A program made the translations under genes and the position numbers. From VYDC01 sp963667515 (GTDB taxonomy: Bacteria > Chloroflexota > Dehalococcoidia > UBA2979): a DNA stretch of 64,000 nucleotides. Every line of letters begins with the position of its first letter. The stretch's first letter is position 1. The notes below the pieces were generated by a model that was given only the letters and a program-made list of their open reading frames with translations, did not search any database and was not told the DNA's origin. The stretch spans positions 1 through 64,000 of the forward strand of contig CAXXXY010000011.1 in NCBI GenBank assembly GCA_963667515.2, read 5' to 3'. This document shows, piece after piece, positions 8,213-16,579 of this stretch.

Positions 8213-9076
8213 ATGACGACGACGACCGGCGTGCAGGTGCGGCGCGGCTTCGTGCTCGGGCGCGACGGCAACATCGAGTACCGCGAGGCGGGCCCGCAGC
8301 GCGAGAGCGGCAAGCCGCCGCTGCTGCTGATGCACGCGCTGCCGCAGTCCTCGCGCATGTACCTGCCGCACTTCGAGCGGCTCTCCGCCGACCGCCGCGT
8401 GATCGCGTGGACGATGCCGGCCTGCGGCGAGTCCGACCGACCGCCCACGCCCTACACCTCGCTCGACGAGTTCGCGCAGGCGGCGGCGTGGCTGCTGGAC
8501 GGCCTCGGCATCGACCGCGCCGACCTCTTCGCCACGCACACCGGCGCGGCGGTGGCGGTCGCCTTCGCGGCCAACCACCCGGAGCGCCTCGGCTCGTTCG
8601 TGCTGCAGGAGGCGTACAGCTACGGCGCCGACCCGAACGGCGCGGCGCGACTGCACCGAGCACACCACTACTTCCCGCTGCAGGCGGACGGCAGCCATCT
8701 GCTCGAGCTCTGGCAGCGGCACGGCGGCGACAAGCCGGGCGCGAACATGTACCGCGTGATGGAGGTGCTGGTGGAGCACCTGAAGATCAACTCCGACGAG
8801 GGCGTGCAGGATCTCTACGGCGACACCGGCTGGGAGGGCTCGGCGCCGTACGGGATGCTGCGCTACGACTACTGGGCCGCGCTGCCGCGCATCCAGGCGC
8901 GCACGCTGGTGCTGCACGGCTCGGGCTCGCCGCTGGCCGAGCAGCACGACCGCTTCGTCGAGGGCATCCCCAACGCCACCGGCATGCGCCCCGAGAGCGC
9001 GAGCCTGCTGAACATCAACGACGACCCGGAGCGCTTCGCCCGCATCGTCCTCGACTTCCTGGACGGGGCGAGCTAG
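8213..9076 (+). CDS. alpha/beta-hydrolase-fold protein, paralogue of 7057-7989, nucleophile replaced
   Basis: The 287-residue protein aligns well with its upstream neighbour (HALPQSSRMYLPHF, DRPPTPYTSLDEFAQAAAWL, LDGLGIDRADLFA, SAPYGMLRYDYWA). The nucleophile elbow reads ATHTG and the late histidine region reads RPESASLLNINDDPERF, so both serine and histidine are absent. The tandem pair clearly arose by duplication, with the same residues lost in both. A putative -10 TACCGT lies at 8150-8155. A role in ligand binding or an unusual hydrolase chemistry is possible. ATG at 8213 follows GGGGGTGGCGAG. Confidence 0.75.
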   Translation: MTTTTGVQVRRGFVLGRDGNIEYREAGPQRESGKPPLLLMHALPQSSRMYLPHFERLSADRRVIAWTMPACGESDRPPTPYTSLDEFAQAAAWLLDGLGIDRADLFATHTGAAVAVAFAANHPERLGSFVLQEAYSYGADPNGAARLHRAHHYFPLQADGSHLLELWQRHGGDKPGANMYRVMEVLVEHLKINSDEGVQDLYGDTGWEGSAPYGMLRYDYWAALPRIQARTLVLHGSGSPLAEQHDRFVEGIPNATGMRPESASLLNINDDPERFARIVLDFLDGAS

Positions 9077-9227
9077 CCACCGACGAGCGCGAGCTGGGCC
9101 GACGGCAGGCGCCGCGCGCGCTCCGTCAGGCTCGCGGTTGGCGGTCGCCGCATCCGCGCGCGGTCATTCCGAGCCGTCTCTGCCCGCACACCAGCGCCCC
9201 CGCACGAGACATGCGGCGAGCAGCAGC

Positions 9228-9257
9228 GGCAGCCCCTCGAGTCCAGCGGAACGCTGG
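9228..9257 (-). repeat. palindromic hairpin repeat with box, CCAGCG stem variant
   Basis: GGCAGCCCCTCGA (9228-9240) precedes CCAGCG-GAA-CGCTGG (9243-9257). The stem differs from other copies on both arms, preserving pairing. It lies just beyond the stop of the minus-strand enoyl-CoA hydratase. A degraded GCCCCCGCACG palindrome is at about 9196-9220. Confidence 0.8.
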
Positions 9258-9263
9258 CGCGCG

Positions 9264-10067
9264 CTAGCGCCCGTGGAAGACCGGCTTGCGACGCTCGCGG
9301 ATGGCGGTGCGGCCCTCGACGGTGTCCTCGGTCTGCCCGCTGATGCCGACGTTCGCCGCCTCGTAGATGAGGTGCTCGCGCAGCGTCGTGTTCTGTGCGT
9401 GCTGCACGGTGCGCCGCGTCAGCGAGAGCGCGATCGGCGCCCCGTCCGCGATGCGCTGCGCCAGCGCCCGCGTCGCCTCCTCGAACTGGTCGTCCGGCAC
9501 CACGTGGTTCACGACGCCCCACTCCAGCGCCTGCTGCCCCGAGAGCTCCTGCCCCGTGTAGAACCACTCGAGCGCGCGCGCCGAGCCGATCAGCCGCGTC
9601 GCCGTCCAGCTCAGCCCCAGCTCGGGCGAGATGCCGCGCATCGTGAAGATCGGGATCAGCCGCGCCGACTCCGCCGCGATGCGCAGATCCTGCGCCATCG
9701 CGAGTCCCAGGCCACCGCCCGCGGCCACGCCGTTGATCGCGCCGATGCTCGGCTTGTCGAGCTCGTGCCACGCGAGCGTCACCCGCCCCGAGTAGCCGAG
9801 CTCGTCGGTGGCGCGGCGGTGGAAGGGGTTGTCGGCGACGGCGCCGCGGTCCTCGCTCGTGTCGACGCCCGAGCAGAAGCCGCGCCCGGTGCCCGTGAGC
9901 ACCACGCAGCGCACATCCGGGTCGTCGCGCAGCTCCGAGGGCGCGCGCAGCAGCTCCAGCCCCATCGTGGGGTTGAAGGCGTTCAGCTTCTCGGGGCGGT
10001 TCATCCGCACCATCGCCACACCGCCTTCGACCTCGATGTCGAGGTGCTGGTAGTCGTCGTAGGCCAT
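9264..10067 (-). CDS. enoyl-CoA hydratase/isomerase family protein
   Basis: The 267-residue crotonase has the oxyanion-hole motifs FCSGVD (~70) and GAINGVAAGGGLGLAMAQD near 120-138. At the usual catalytic glutamates it shows FTMRGISPELGLSW, so at least the glutamate after SP is present. It ends with RTAIRERRKPVFHGR, the usual EGxxAFxEKRxPxF tail. It is the last gene of a minus-strand series from 15078. It probably hydrates or isomerises an enoyl-CoA in the cytoplasm; the exact substrate is unknown. Confidence 0.85.
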   Translation of the reverse strand: MAYDDYQHLDIEVEGGVAMVRMNRPEKLNAFNPTMGLELLRAPSELRDDPDVRCVVLTGTGRGFCSGVDTSEDRGAVADNPFHRRATDELGYSGRVTLAWHELDKPSIGAINGVAAGGGLGLAMAQDLRIAAESARLIPIFTMRGISPELGLSWTATRLIGSARALEWFYTGQELSGQQALEWGVVNHVVPDDQFEEATRALAQRIADGAPIALSLTRRTVQHAQNTTLREHLIYEAANVGISGQTEDTVEGRTAIRERRKPVFHGR

Positions 10068-10160
10068 CGCTCTCTCCTCCCGACTCGTGCTCTCGGCTCG
10101 TGCTCTCTGGTCGCGCTCTCGACTCGTTCGGGGCGCCGTGTGTCGGCGACCGGCGTCCGG

Positions 10161-10709
10161 CTACGGGACCTGCGCGACCGTCGGCGCGAGGCCGGGGAAG
10201 TCGCGGTAGATCACGGGGTGCCGGCGGCCGCTGAAGCCCTCCGCGCGCAGGTACTGCGGCGTGGTGCGGATCACCGAGGGCGTGTAGCTGTCGCCGGGGT
10301 GCCCGCGCGGGCGGCCGGTGGCGGCGGCGCGGCGCTCGTAGAAGGCCTTGACCTCGGCCGCGTCCTCGACGAGCCGCGCGACGCCCTGCACGTAGACGGA
10401 GACCGGGTCGTTGCCGCGCTCGCGCGCCTCGAGGCCCGTGAACAGGTACGCGACGATCGGGTTGCGCCGCACCTGCTTCGTCTTGAGGTGCACGTCCTGC
10501 GTCACCGTCTGGATCGTCCAGCCCTCGACGAAGGCCGAGACCGGGCGCATCAGCGGCCGGCCGTCCCGGCGCAGCGTCATGAGGTAGACGGCGACGCGAT
10601 CCCAGTCGGAGATGAAGGCGCGCACCTCCTCGCGGTGGCGCTCCGCCTCCTCCGCCGAGACTTCGCGCTCGGCTTCGTACGCCGCGCTCGTGGTCGCCGC
10701 GCTCGTCAC
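10161..10709 (-). CDS. pyridoxamine 5'-phosphate oxidase-like (PPOX) flavin/F420 protein
   Basis: I chose GTG at 10709, preceded by GGGGGGAG, giving 182 residues. A charged N-terminal helix (EREVSAEEAERHREEVRAFI) leads into the split barrel: YLMTLRRDGRPLMRPVSAFV, TVTQDVHLKTKQVRRNPIVAYLF and VQGVARLVED. These are the conserved strands and the K-x-x-Q-x-R-x-N-P cofactor loop of PPOX-class flavin- or F420-dependent reductases. A minus-strand -10 (TATGCT) is at 10762-10767. Confidence 0.75.
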   Translation of the reverse strand: MTSAATTSAAYEAEREVSAEEAERHREEVRAFISDWDRVAVYLMTLRRDGRPLMRPVSAFVEGWTIQTVTQDVHLKTKQVRRNPIVAYLFTGLEARERGNDPVSVYVQGVARLVEDAAEVKAFYERRAAATGRPRGHPGDSYTPSVIRTTPQYLRAEGFSGRRHPVIYRDFPGLAPTVAQVP

Positions 10710-10795
10710 GCGCTCCCCCCTCGTTCCCCCGGGCGACGCCGCGGGGCGCCGACGCGCGCGCAGCATAGCCGCTTCCGACGGCGGGTGGGCGCGCG

Positions 10796-11326
10796 CTAGA
10801 GCAGGCGCAGCTCGTGCGGGTAGCGCCGCGCGGCCTCGGCGTAGAACTCGCGTGTCTCGGCGAAGCGGCGCTCGATGCGCTCCGGCACCCCGCCCGCGCG
10901 CTGCTTCGCGGGCGCGCCCATCCACAGCGTGCCCGCCGGGATCACGGAGTTCGCCGGCACCAGCGAGCCGGCGGCGATGACGGCGCCGGCGCCGATGCGC
11001 GTGCCCTCGTGCACCAGCGCGCCGTTGCCGATCACCACGCCGTCCTCCGCGTGCACGCCGTGCGCGAGCACACCGTGGCCCAGCACGCAGTCGCGGCCCA
11101 GCGTGGTCTCTTCGTGGAGGATGCAGAGGTCCTGCACGTTGCTGCCGGCGCCGACGGTGATCGTCCCCGAGTCGCCGCGCAGCACGGCGCCGAACCAGAT
11201 CGAGGCGCCGGGGCCGACCTCGACGTCGCCGATCAGCGTCGCCGTCGGCGCGACGTAGGCGCGGGGGTCGATGCGCGGCTCGAGCTCGCCGAGCGCGTAG
11301 ATCCACGGTCCGCCGCTGTCGGGCAT
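10796..11326 (-). CDS. gamma-carbonic-anhydrase-like hexapeptide-repeat protein
   Basis: The 176-residue left-handed beta-helix protein shows hexapeptide repeats from about residue 20 to 145 (IGDVEVGPGASIWFGAVLRG, NGALVHEGTRIGAGAVIAAG). The three zinc histidines of the gamma class are in place: NVQDLCILHEE, VLGHG and LAHG. The C-terminal helices (PERIERRFAETREFYAEAARR) are standard. It forms trimers and may hydrate CO2; some relatives are thioesterase or CoA-transferase accessory proteins. A minus-strand -10 TAGACT at 11363-11368 overlaps the stop of the upstream MFS gene. Confidence 0.85.
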   Translation of the reverse strand: MPDSGGPWIYALGELEPRIDPRAYVAPTATLIGDVEVGPGASIWFGAVLRGDSGTITVGAGSNVQDLCILHEETTLGRDCVLGHGVLAHGVHAEDGVVIGNGALVHEGTRIGAGAVIAAGSLVPANSVIPAGTLWMGAPAKQRAGGVPERIERRFAETREFYAEAARRYPHELRLL

Positions 11327-11365
11327 CGCGCCTCCCTCGCGCCGGCCGGCCGGCAGCGGCGCAGT

Positions 11366-12721
11366 CTACGGCACGCGCTCGACGGGGGCAGCCCCGGCGG
11401 CGGAGGGCAACGCCGCGGCGGCGACGGGCTCGGCGGGCGTGCGAGCGGGCGCGTCGCCGGGCTCCTCGGCGGGCGCCCCCGCGGGCGAGCTGGGCGGGCG
11501 CGCCGCGAGGATGATCGGCACGGCGAACATCGCGACCACGGCGGAGATCGCCCAGCCCGTCGTGTAGCTGTCGGTCGCGTCGACGGTGCGGCCCACCACC
11601 CACGGCCCGATCACCGCTCCCGCCGTCATCACGAAGGCGGCGCTGCCGTTGATCGTCCCGAAGTGGCGCGTTCCGTAGTAGTCGGCCATCAGCGCCGTGC
11701 GCACGGGGATCATCGCGCCGAAGCCCGGGCCGAGCACCATGAGCCCGGCCATCGCCACCACCAGCGAGGAGCCAGCCGGCTCGGCGAGCGCCAGCAGCAC
11801 CGTGCCGGCCGCCGCCAGCGCCGTGCCGAGCGCGAGCATGCGCCGCTTGTCGCCGCGGTCGGCGATGAAGCCGAAGCCGACGCGCCCCACCACCGAGGAG
11901 AGCGTGAACGCCGCGAGCCCCGTGCTCGCCACGCCCTTGGAGAAGCCCAGCGACTCCAGGTAGGGGATGGTCAGCAGGATCACCGAGACGATCGAGAAGA
12001 ATGCCGCGGCCTGCCCCGCCGCCAGCAGCCAGAACGCGCGGGTATGCAGCGCCTGCCTCGTGGTCATGCCGTCGCGCTCATCGGCGAGGGGGACGGCGCC
12101 GGGCGCCAGCGCGATGCCATCGAGCGGCTGCGGGTGGCCCAGCGGTCGCGTGCGCACGTTGCTCGCGGCGAAGGCGGTGACCACGAAGTAGAAGACGGCC
12201 ATCACGCGCAGCGAGCCGCGCCAACCCAGCGCCTCCACCAGCACGGCGATCGCGACGACCAGCACGCCCGCCAGCCCGCCGCCGATCGACATCAGCGCCA
12301 GCGCGCGCGTGCGGCGGACGCGGAACCACGTCGCGGTCGCCGTCATCCCCACCTGTCCTCCCGCCGCGCCGATGCCGGCCGCCGAGAACAGCATCACGGC
12401 GTAGAACTGCCAGATGTTCTGCACGAAGGAGAGCGCCAGCAGCCCGATGGCGGCGACCGTCACGCCCGTCAGCAGCACCACGCGCGCCCCCACGCGATCG
12501 ATCGCGTAGCCGATGGCCGGCGCCGCCGCGCCCTGCACCTCCGTACGCATCGAGAAGGCGAGGCTGGTGGCCGCCACGCTCCAGCCGAACTCGTCGATGA
12601 GGTCGTTGAAGATCGTGCCCAGGCCGTAGAAGAAGGTAGTGCCGTTGACCAGCATCACCACGCCGGCCGCGCCAACGACGATCCAGCCCTCGTAGACGTC
12701 GGGGAAGAGCCGGCGCAGCAT
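11366..12721 (-). CDS. MFS transporter, monocarboxylate/oxalate-formate type
   Basis: The 451-residue membrane protein has about 12 hydrophobic segments. It begins with YEGWIVVGAAGVVMLVNGTT, typical of the OFA/monocarboxylate branch, and has the loop FIADRGDKRRMLALG between helices 8 and 9. The C-terminal 45 residues are Ala/Pro-rich and probably cytoplasmic. It probably imports an organic acid used by the neighbouring dehydrogenase and CoA enzymes; direction and substrate are inference. It sits 40 bp before the hexapeptide gene in a minus-strand series. Confidence 0.85.
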   Translation of the reverse strand: MLRRLFPDVYEGWIVVGAAGVVMLVNGTTFFYGLGTIFNDLIDEFGWSVAATSLAFSMRTEVQGAAAPAIGYAIDRVGARVVLLTGVTVAAIGLLALSFVQNIWQFYAVMLFSAAGIGAAGGQVGMTATATWFRVRRTRALALMSIGGGLAGVLVVAIAVLVEALGWRGSLRVMAVFYFVVTAFAASNVRTRPLGHPQPLDGIALAPGAVPLADERDGMTTRQALHTRAFWLLAAGQAAAFFSIVSVILLTIPYLESLGFSKGVASTGLAAFTLSSVVGRVGFGFIADRGDKRRMLALGTALAAAGTVLLALAEPAGSSLVVAMAGLMVLGPGFGAMIPVRTALMADYYGTRHFGTINGSAAFVMTAGAVIGPWVVGRTVDATDSYTTGWAISAVVAMFAVPIILAARPPSSPAGAPAEEPGDAPARTPAEPVAAAALPSAAGAAPVERVP

Positions 12722-12794
12722 CGCGCGTCCTCCCCCCCGGCCCCGCCGAGCCCGCCCTGCCGACGCCCATCCCCTCGAACGCCGCCGCCGCCGC

Positions 12795-13553
12795 TCAGAC
12801 CGTCGCGGTGTAGCCCCCGTCGATGAGCAGGTCGGCGCCCGTCATGAACGACGACTCATCGGAGGCGAGGAAGACCGCGCCCTCGGCGATCTCGTCGGGG
12901 CGGCCGAGCCGCCCGAGGATGTGCTTCGCCGCGATAGCCTCGCGCGCCTGCTCCATGCTGCCGAAGCGGTGCACGAGGCGCTCCGTCTCCACGGCGCCCG
13001 GCGAGAGGCTGTTGACGCGGACGCCCTCCGCGGCGTGGTCCAGCGCCAGCACCTTCGAGAGCTGCACCAGCGCCGCCTTCGTCGCGCAGTAGGCGGGCGA
13101 GCGCGGCGAGGCCACGCGCGCGAGCTGCGAGGCGACGTTGATCACGCTGCCACCGCCGCCCTCGGCCAGCAGCGGGATCGCGTGCTTCGCTGCCAGGAAG
13201 GCGCCCGTGAGGTTGATGTCGAGCGTGCGCTGCCAGTCCGCGAGGTCGAGCTCCACGACGGTCGCCGAGGGGTCGCGGTTGGCGGCGTTGTTCACCAGCA
13301 CCGAGAGCCCGCCGAGGCGCTCGCGCGCCGCCTCCATCGCCGCCCGCACCGAACCCTCGTCGGCGACGTCGCAGCGCACGGCGATCGCGATGGCGCCGGC
13401 GGCGCTCGCCTCGGCGGCCACCGCCTCGGCGGCGGGCTCGTCGATGTCGGCGCAGACCACCGCGGCGCCCTCGCGCGCGAAGGCGAGCGCGATCGCGCGG
13501 CCGATGCCGCCGCCCGCGCCCGTGACCAGCGCCCGCTTCCCCTCGAGCCGCAT
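12795..13553 (-). CDS. SDR-family NAD(P)-dependent oxidoreductase
   Basis: The 252-residue classical short-chain dehydrogenase has the Rossmann motif TGAGGGIGRA (residues ~11-20), DID after beta-2 (NAD preference), NNAA (~87), a catalytic serine in VINVASQLA, and the YxxxK site in SPAYCATKAAL (~155). The C-terminus ends SFMTGADLLIDGGYTAT. It oxidises or reduces a hydroxyl/keto group, probably as part of the same catabolic set as the MFS transporter. Confidence 0.9.
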   Translation of the reverse strand: MRLEGKRALVTGAGGGIGRAIALAFAREGAAVVCADIDEPAAEAVAAEASAAGAIAIAVRCDVADEGSVRAAMEAARERLGGLSVLVNNAANRDPSATVVELDLADWQRTLDINLTGAFLAAKHAIPLLAEGGGGSVINVASQLARVASPRSPAYCATKAALVQLSKVLALDHAAEGVRVNSLSPGAVETERLVHRFGSMEQAREAIAAKHILGRLGRPDEIAEGAVFLASDESSFMTGADLLIDGGYTATV

Positions 13554-13566
13554 CCCCGCGCCCGGC

Positions 13567-15078
13567 CTACGGCGCCGCGAAGGAGAGACGCTCGGCGATG
13601 AGGCCGCTGTCGGGCGGCCAGTAGAAGCCTTCGAGCTCCTCCGTCATCGCGGCGAGGAAGCCCGGCTGCGCGAGGTAGGCGTTGGGCGCGTCCTCCATGA
13701 TCACGCGCTGCGCCTCCCCCACGAGCTTCTCGCGCTCGACGGGGTCGGGCGTGCGCTCGACCTCGGCAGTGAGCTCCGTCACGCGGTCGCTCGCGTAGTT
13801 GCCGACGTTGATCAGCCCGAGCTTGCCGGCCGCGTAGTCATGCACGAGCCCGTAGTAGGGGTCCGGGACCTGGTGGTGGTCGGAGTAGATGAGCATCGGG
13901 TAGGGCCGGAAGTACCGCGCGCCCGCCCAGTGCGTCGTCGAGTCGAGCAGCTCGAGCTCGACGCGGATGCCGACCTCGGCGAGCGCGGCGACGATGAGGC
14001 GCGCGGACGCGACGTGCTCGGCGTCCCCCACGTCGACGAAGAGGTCCGTCTCGAAGCCGTCGGGCATGCCCGCCTCGCGCAGCAGCTCGCGCGCGCGGTC
14101 AGGGTTGTGCTCGTAGGGCCAGCCCTCGTCCGTGGCCATCGGCGTTCCCATCGGCAGCGCCGAGCGCCACGGCTCCGCGGTGTCGAGGTAGACGTTGTGC
14201 AAGATCTGTTCGTACGGCACGGCGTAGCAGACCGCCTGCCGCACCGTCGGATTGGTGAAGGGCTCCTGCTGGCAGTTCATCGCCAGCAGCACATGCGCGC
14301 CGGAGGGCGCCTGCGCCACGCGCACGCCCTCGGCGCCGCGCAGCTTCGCGACCTCGTCGGGCGCGATGCGAGGGAGCAGATCCACCTCGCCGTCGACGAG
14401 CAGCTGCCGCCGCTGGCGCGCGCCCGGCACGAAGCGCACACGAATGCGCTCGATGGTGGGCGCCTGCGGCGCGCCGTGGTTCGCCACGAGCACCGCCTCG
14501 CCCCACGGCGCGATCGACTCCAGCGCGTAGGCGCCGAAGCCCGCCGGCGTCTTCGTCAGCCACTCGGTGGCCCACGGGTCGGCGTCGGTCGCGTGCTCGC
14601 GCGCCGCCACCGAGTCGTGGATCACCGGCGTCATGCGCGTGAGCTGCTGCAGCAGCGTCGGGTTCGGCGCGCGCAGGCGGAACTCGACGCTGTGGCGGTC
14701 GGTCGCGACCACGTCCTGCGGCCCTGTGACGGAGCCGATGATCGCGACCCATTTCCCCACGTCGCGACGGGCGAAGGCGCGCTCCCAGCCCCACACCACG
14801 TCGTCGGCGGTGAACTCGTTGCCGAAGGAGGAGGTGATGCCGGAGCGCAGCCGCAGCGTGTAGACGGTGCCGTCGGCCGAGGCCTCCCAGCTCTCCGCCA
14901 GCACCCCCTCGAGGTTGGGCACGTCGCCCAGCGGGTCGCCATCGGGCCGGGGCTTCGCGGGGTAGCCCAGCAGCCGCGCGTAGCAGAGCCGCTGCAGGAA
15001 GCCGTTCGCCCCGCGCGCCTCCGCATCGAAGCCGGTTGCCCCCGGGGGGATCGCGATCCGCAGCTCGCGCTCCGCCAT
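13567..15078 (-). CDS. ABC transporter family 5 solute-binding protein without signal peptide
   Basis: The 503-residue protein has the full family 5 (DppA/OppA) layout: LAESWEASADGTVYTLRLR near residue 61, TADDVVWGWERAF at ~89, TVRQAVCYAVPYEQILHNVY and a C-terminal lobe to DAPNAYLAQPGF. It starts MAERELRIAIPPG with no signal peptide or lipobox, and no permease or ATPase genes are near. It may have lost export, or a longer N-terminus may be hidden by an indel. A minus-strand -10 TAGCAT at 15172-15177 lies 94 bases upstream. Confidence 0.8.
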   Translation of the reverse strand: MAERELRIAIPPGATGFDAEARGANGFLQRLCYARLLGYPAKPRPDGDPLGDVPNLEGVLAESWEASADGTVYTLRLRSGITSSFGNEFTADDVVWGWERAFARRDVGKWVAIIGSVTGPQDVVATDRHSVEFRLRAPNPTLLQQLTRMTPVIHDSVAAREHATDADPWATEWLTKTPAGFGAYALESIAPWGEAVLVANHGAPQAPTIERIRVRFVPGARQRRQLLVDGEVDLLPRIAPDEVAKLRGAEGVRVAQAPSGAHVLLAMNCQQEPFTNPTVRQAVCYAVPYEQILHNVYLDTAEPWRSALPMGTPMATDEGWPYEHNPDRARELLREAGMPDGFETDLFVDVGDAEHVASARLIVAALAEVGIRVELELLDSTTHWAGARYFRPYPMLIYSDHHQVPDPYYGLVHDYAAGKLGLINVGNYASDRVTELTAEVERTPDPVEREKLVGEAQRVIMEDAPNAYLAQPGFLAAMTEELEGFYWPPDSGLIAERLSFAAP

Positions 15079-15171
15079 CGTCCCGCCTCCCCTCGCGCGC
15101 GGGTCGCCGCCGGGATGCTCGCGCGCCGCTAGCCGTGGCAGCCCGCGCCTTGCCGCGCGCCCTGCGCGGCG

Positions 15172-15291
15172 ATGCTAGCACGCGGCCCGCGACCCCCTCG
15201 CGCGGCCGCCACCGCTCAGCTGCCGCTCGACCGCCGCTCCGCCGGGGGACGCGGCGGCGGTTGACAGGGCGATCGGCGGGAGGCGCAGAAT
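15172..15291. promoter_or_regulatory. divergent promoter region between solute-binding protein and MaoC genes
   Basis: The minus-strand hexamer TAGCAT lies at 15172-15177. On the plus strand, a perfect -35 TTGACA (15261-15266) is followed after 19 bp by CAGAAT (15286-15291), a weak -10. The 262-bp gap 15079-15340 has no other evident feature. Confidence 0.4.
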
Positions 15292-15340
15292 CACACGAGG
15301 CGAGGCCGCCGCACCGCCTGCACCCCCGGAGGACGCACCC

Positions 15341-16213
15341 ATGACCACACAGCTCGCGACGATTCCCGCGACGCACAAGCTCCCGAAGGTCGGCGAGCCC
15401 CGCTCAGCCGGCTGGGACGACTTCCGCGTCGGCCCCTTCCCGCAGCCCTTCGAGCTGACAGTGACGCCCGACGACGTCGAGCGTTGGTGCCGCCTCTACG
15501 ACGACGACCCCGCGCTCTACGCGGACCGCGCGCCGCACTACATCCTCTACTACCCGGGGCAGAGCATCGTGGCGCCGCTGCGCGACATCTCCGCCGGCTT
15601 CGCGCGCTTCCGCGCCGACTTCGTCGCTCCCGTGGCACGCGAGCGGCCCCTCGTCATCTCAGGCGAGGTGCTCTCCAAGTACCGCCGCCGCGGCCGCGGC
15701 TACATCGAGTGGCAGGTCGAGGCCCGCGCCGACGGCGAGCTGGTGCACCGCAACGCGCGCACCTGGTACTTCGGCGCGAGCGAGGAGCAGCTCGCGGGCC
15801 TCGAGGAGCGCAAGCGCGAGCTGCCCGCGCCGGCCCCCGCGGACGCGGAGCGCTTCGGGCCGATCGCGCTGCACCTCACGCAGGAGCGCATGAACGAGTT
15901 CGAGGGCGCGGGCGAGCACAACGGCCACACCGACGTGGAGGAGGCGCTCCGGCGCGGGCAGCCCGGCCCCGTCGCGCAGGGCGCCTTCGCCATGGGGCTG
16001 ATGGCGCGGATGCTGCGCGACCGCTTCGGCGAGGGCTTCGTCAGCGGCGGCGAGCTGGACATCCACTTCACGCGCACCGTCTGGGCGAACGAGCGCGTCG
16101 AGGTCCACGGCGCGATCCTCGAGCAGTCGGGCGGCCGCGCGCACTGCCGCGTCTGGGCCGAGAAGGAGGGCGGCGAGGAAGTCGTCGTCGGCACCGCCAG
16201 CGCTGTGATCTAG
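15341..16213 (+). CDS. double-hotdog MaoC-like dehydratase
   Basis: The 290-residue protein joins two hotdog domains. The N-terminal one (about 1-150, WCRLYDDDPALYADRAPHYI) resembles the degenerate domain of FAS1/MaoC-type dehydratases. The C-terminal one (about 165-290, EFEGAGEHNGHTDVEEALRR, VAQGAFAMGLMARMLRDRFG) carries the usual substrate tunnel, although the canonical D-x-x-x-x-H is modified to N-G-H-T-D. Such proteins hydrate enoyl-CoA in degradative pathways. A GGAGG precedes the ATG. A strong hairpin follows the stop. Confidence 0.75.
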   Translation: MTTQLATIPATHKLPKVGEPRSAGWDDFRVGPFPQPFELTVTPDDVERWCRLYDDDPALYADRAPHYILYYPGQSIVAPLRDISAGFARFRADFVAPVARERPLVISGEVLSKYRRRGRGYIEWQVEARADGELVHRNARTWYFGASEEQLAGLEERKRELPAPAPADAERFGPIALHLTQERMNEFEGAGEHNGHTDVEEALRRGQPGPVAQGAFAMGLMARMLRDRFGEGFVSGGELDIHFTRTVWANERVEVHGAILEQSGGRAHCRVWAEKEGGEEVVVGTASAVI

Positions 16214-16225
16214 CCCGCGACGCAG

Positions 16226-16256
16226 CTCTGATGTGCGGGGAGCCCGCACGTCAGAG
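16226..16256 (+). terminator. 14-bp stem hairpin downstream of MaoC gene
   Basis: The arms 16226-16239 and 16243-16256 pair over 14 bp with one T-G wobble and a GAG loop. It lies 12 bases after the stop, a good position for a terminator, but no T-run follows, so an intrinsic terminator role is only a guess. Confidence 0.5.
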
Positions 16257-16457
16257 CCCGATCCGGTCCCGGGCTCGCTGCTCCGGCGCCTCGGGTGGGC
16301 CGCGTAGCGCTGTCGGCGGGACGGACGTGAACGCGGGAGAGCAGGCACCGCGCATATCAGAGCCTGATCAGGTCGCGGGGCTCGCTGCTCCGTCGTCTCG
16401 GGTACCCGCCTAGCGCTGCTGGCCGGGACGGGCGTACACAGCGGGAGCGCAGGCACC
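16251..16457 (+). repeat. two ~100-bp direct repeats in the 16214-16579 gap
   Basis: Copy A (16251-16349) and copy B (16357-16457) share TCAGAGCC, the block GGCTCGCTGCTCCG, CTCGGGT, TAGCGCTG, GGGACGG and the end GCAGGCACC in the same order. They contain no open frame of note. They are too long and diverged to be a recent slippage product. Together with the preceding hairpin and a repeat at 16461 they fill this gene-free stretch. Confidence 0.65.
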
Positions 16458-16460
16458 TGC

Positions 16461-16490
16461 GGCAGCCCCTCGGATGCAACGGAACGTTGC
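16461..16490 (-). repeat. palindromic hairpin repeat with box, GCAACG stem variant
   Basis: The box GGCAGCCCCTCGGAT is followed by GCAACG-GAA-CGTTGC (16476-16490). Both arms carry A/T at the position where most copies have G/C, a compensatory change. A TAGGCT -10-like hexamer (16498-16503) follows, ahead of the LLM gene. Confidence 0.85.
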
Positions 16491-16579
16491 TCTCCTGTAG
16501 GCTCGGGCGAGCCGGCGCCGGCCGCGTCGGCGCCCCGCCACACGCCGCCGACCCACATGCAGCCGATGAGGAGCCGCCG

